This document shows positions 63,778 to 64,000 of a DNA stretch of 64,000 bases, piece after piece. Within the stretch, counting starts at the first letter, position 1; every line of letters begins with the position of its first letter. The DNA is from Hypomesus transpacificus. Its lineage: Eukaryota; Chordata; Actinopteri; Osmeriformes; Osmeridae. The notes under the pieces were generated by a model, which saw only the letters and a program-made list of their open reading frames with translations, did not search any database and had not been told where the DNA came from. The stretch is taken from assembly GCF_021917145.1 (NCBI RefSeq), contig NC_061073.1:14583205-14647204 (forward strand), read 5' to 3'. The position numbers and the translations under genes were made by a program.

Positions 63778-64000
63778 ATGATGGCTGGTTGGAGAGTAAA
63801 GCGCAGTCCCGTGGTACAGCCTCTGTCCTGGTTAGAAAGACTGGCAGAGCCCGGGGTCTGCCACAGCAGCAGTGTGCCCGTGGTCCGACAGACGGCGTAC
63901 ACGGACAGCAGCCCCACCATACGGGCCTTCGGTGAGATCCCTGGGCTCTGGAGGAGCGGCGTGGCCAGCCTTTACAGCTTTTGGAAACTAGACGGCTTCA
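63778..64000 (+). CDS. cyp11a1: CYP11A1-like P450 side-chain cleavage enzyme, first exon (cut by window end)
   Basis: The frame is open from ATG 63778 (a second ATG at 63781) to the window edge, about 74 residues. In vertebrates CYP11A1 turns cholesterol into pregnenolone at the inner mitochondrial membrane. The N-terminus (AGWRVKRSPVVQPLSW) is basic and Ser-rich like a mitochondrial leader. IRAFGEIPGLWRSGVASLYS then FWKLDGF matches the human [20 protein letters not shown] region that opens the mature enzyme. Position after STOML1 agrees with human 15q24. The heme-binding part lies outside the window, so a related mitochondrial P450 such as a CYP11B/C or CYP27 type is not excluded. Confidence 0.75.
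   Translation, partial: MMAGWRVKRSPVVQPLSWLERLAEPGVCHSSSVPVVRQTAYTDSSPTIRAFGEIPGLWRSGVASLYSFWKLDGF

Overview
This window is vertebrate nuclear DNA, almost certainly from a ray-finned (teleost) fish. Genes are split into many short exons with GT-AG introns, introns are compact, (CA)n and (CT)n microsatellites are dense, and a fish-type tRNA-derived SINE with the tail 'cgctctggataagagcgtct' recurs six times. I cannot name the species. All gene models come from reading exons, splice sites and protein similarity by eye; no search was run.

Layout, left to right. 1.2-5.7 kb (+): TMEM116, a seven-helix GPCR-like protein. 8.7-11.8 kb (-): NETO2, an auxiliary subunit of kainate receptors, first exon not found. 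19.1-19.9 kb (+): CYREN, a regulator of non-homologous end joining, tail to tail with TMEM140 (-, 20.3-20.9 kb). 24.1-25.1 kb (+): an unrecognised myristoylated, Pro/Glu/Val-rich disordered protein in one coding exon. 27.3-35.6 kb (-): TERB1, a meiotic telomere protein with ARM repeats and a C-terminal Myb domain. 36.5-39.2 kb (+): PDP2, the pyruvate dehydrogenase phosphatase, head to head with TERB1. 40.3-45.0 kb (-): a type I classical cadherin of CDH1/CDH3 type. 46.4-48.1 kb (+): a CD20-like four-helix membrane protein. 48.8-53.6 kb (+): HEXA, a lysosomal beta-hexosaminidase. 57.1-59.5 kb (+): NR2E3, the photoreceptor nuclear receptor. 60.7-62.9 kb (+): STOML1. 63.8 kb to the edge (+): the first exon of a CYP11A1-like P450, cut by the window end.

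The genes do not form one pathway. They form blocks of old vertebrate synteny: CYREN-TMEM140 (human 7q33), NETO2 and TERB1-PDP2-cadherin (human 16q), and HEXA-NR2E3-STOML1-CYP11A1 (human 15q23-24).

The most interesting observation is in HEXA. The exon that forms one side of the active site is present twice in tandem, with the same splice phases, and the two copies differ at the residues that in mammals separate the alpha from the beta subunit. By reading frame only one copy can be used per transcript, so the gene looks able to make two enzymes of different substrate preference by mutually exclusive splicing. Other points: duplicated mini-exons in TERB1, a decoy splice acceptor duplicated in the cadherin, two likely GC-AG introns, a TERB1/PDP2 bidirectional promoter with a start codon split off at a splice donor, and a clean hAT-type MITE with an 8-bp target duplication.
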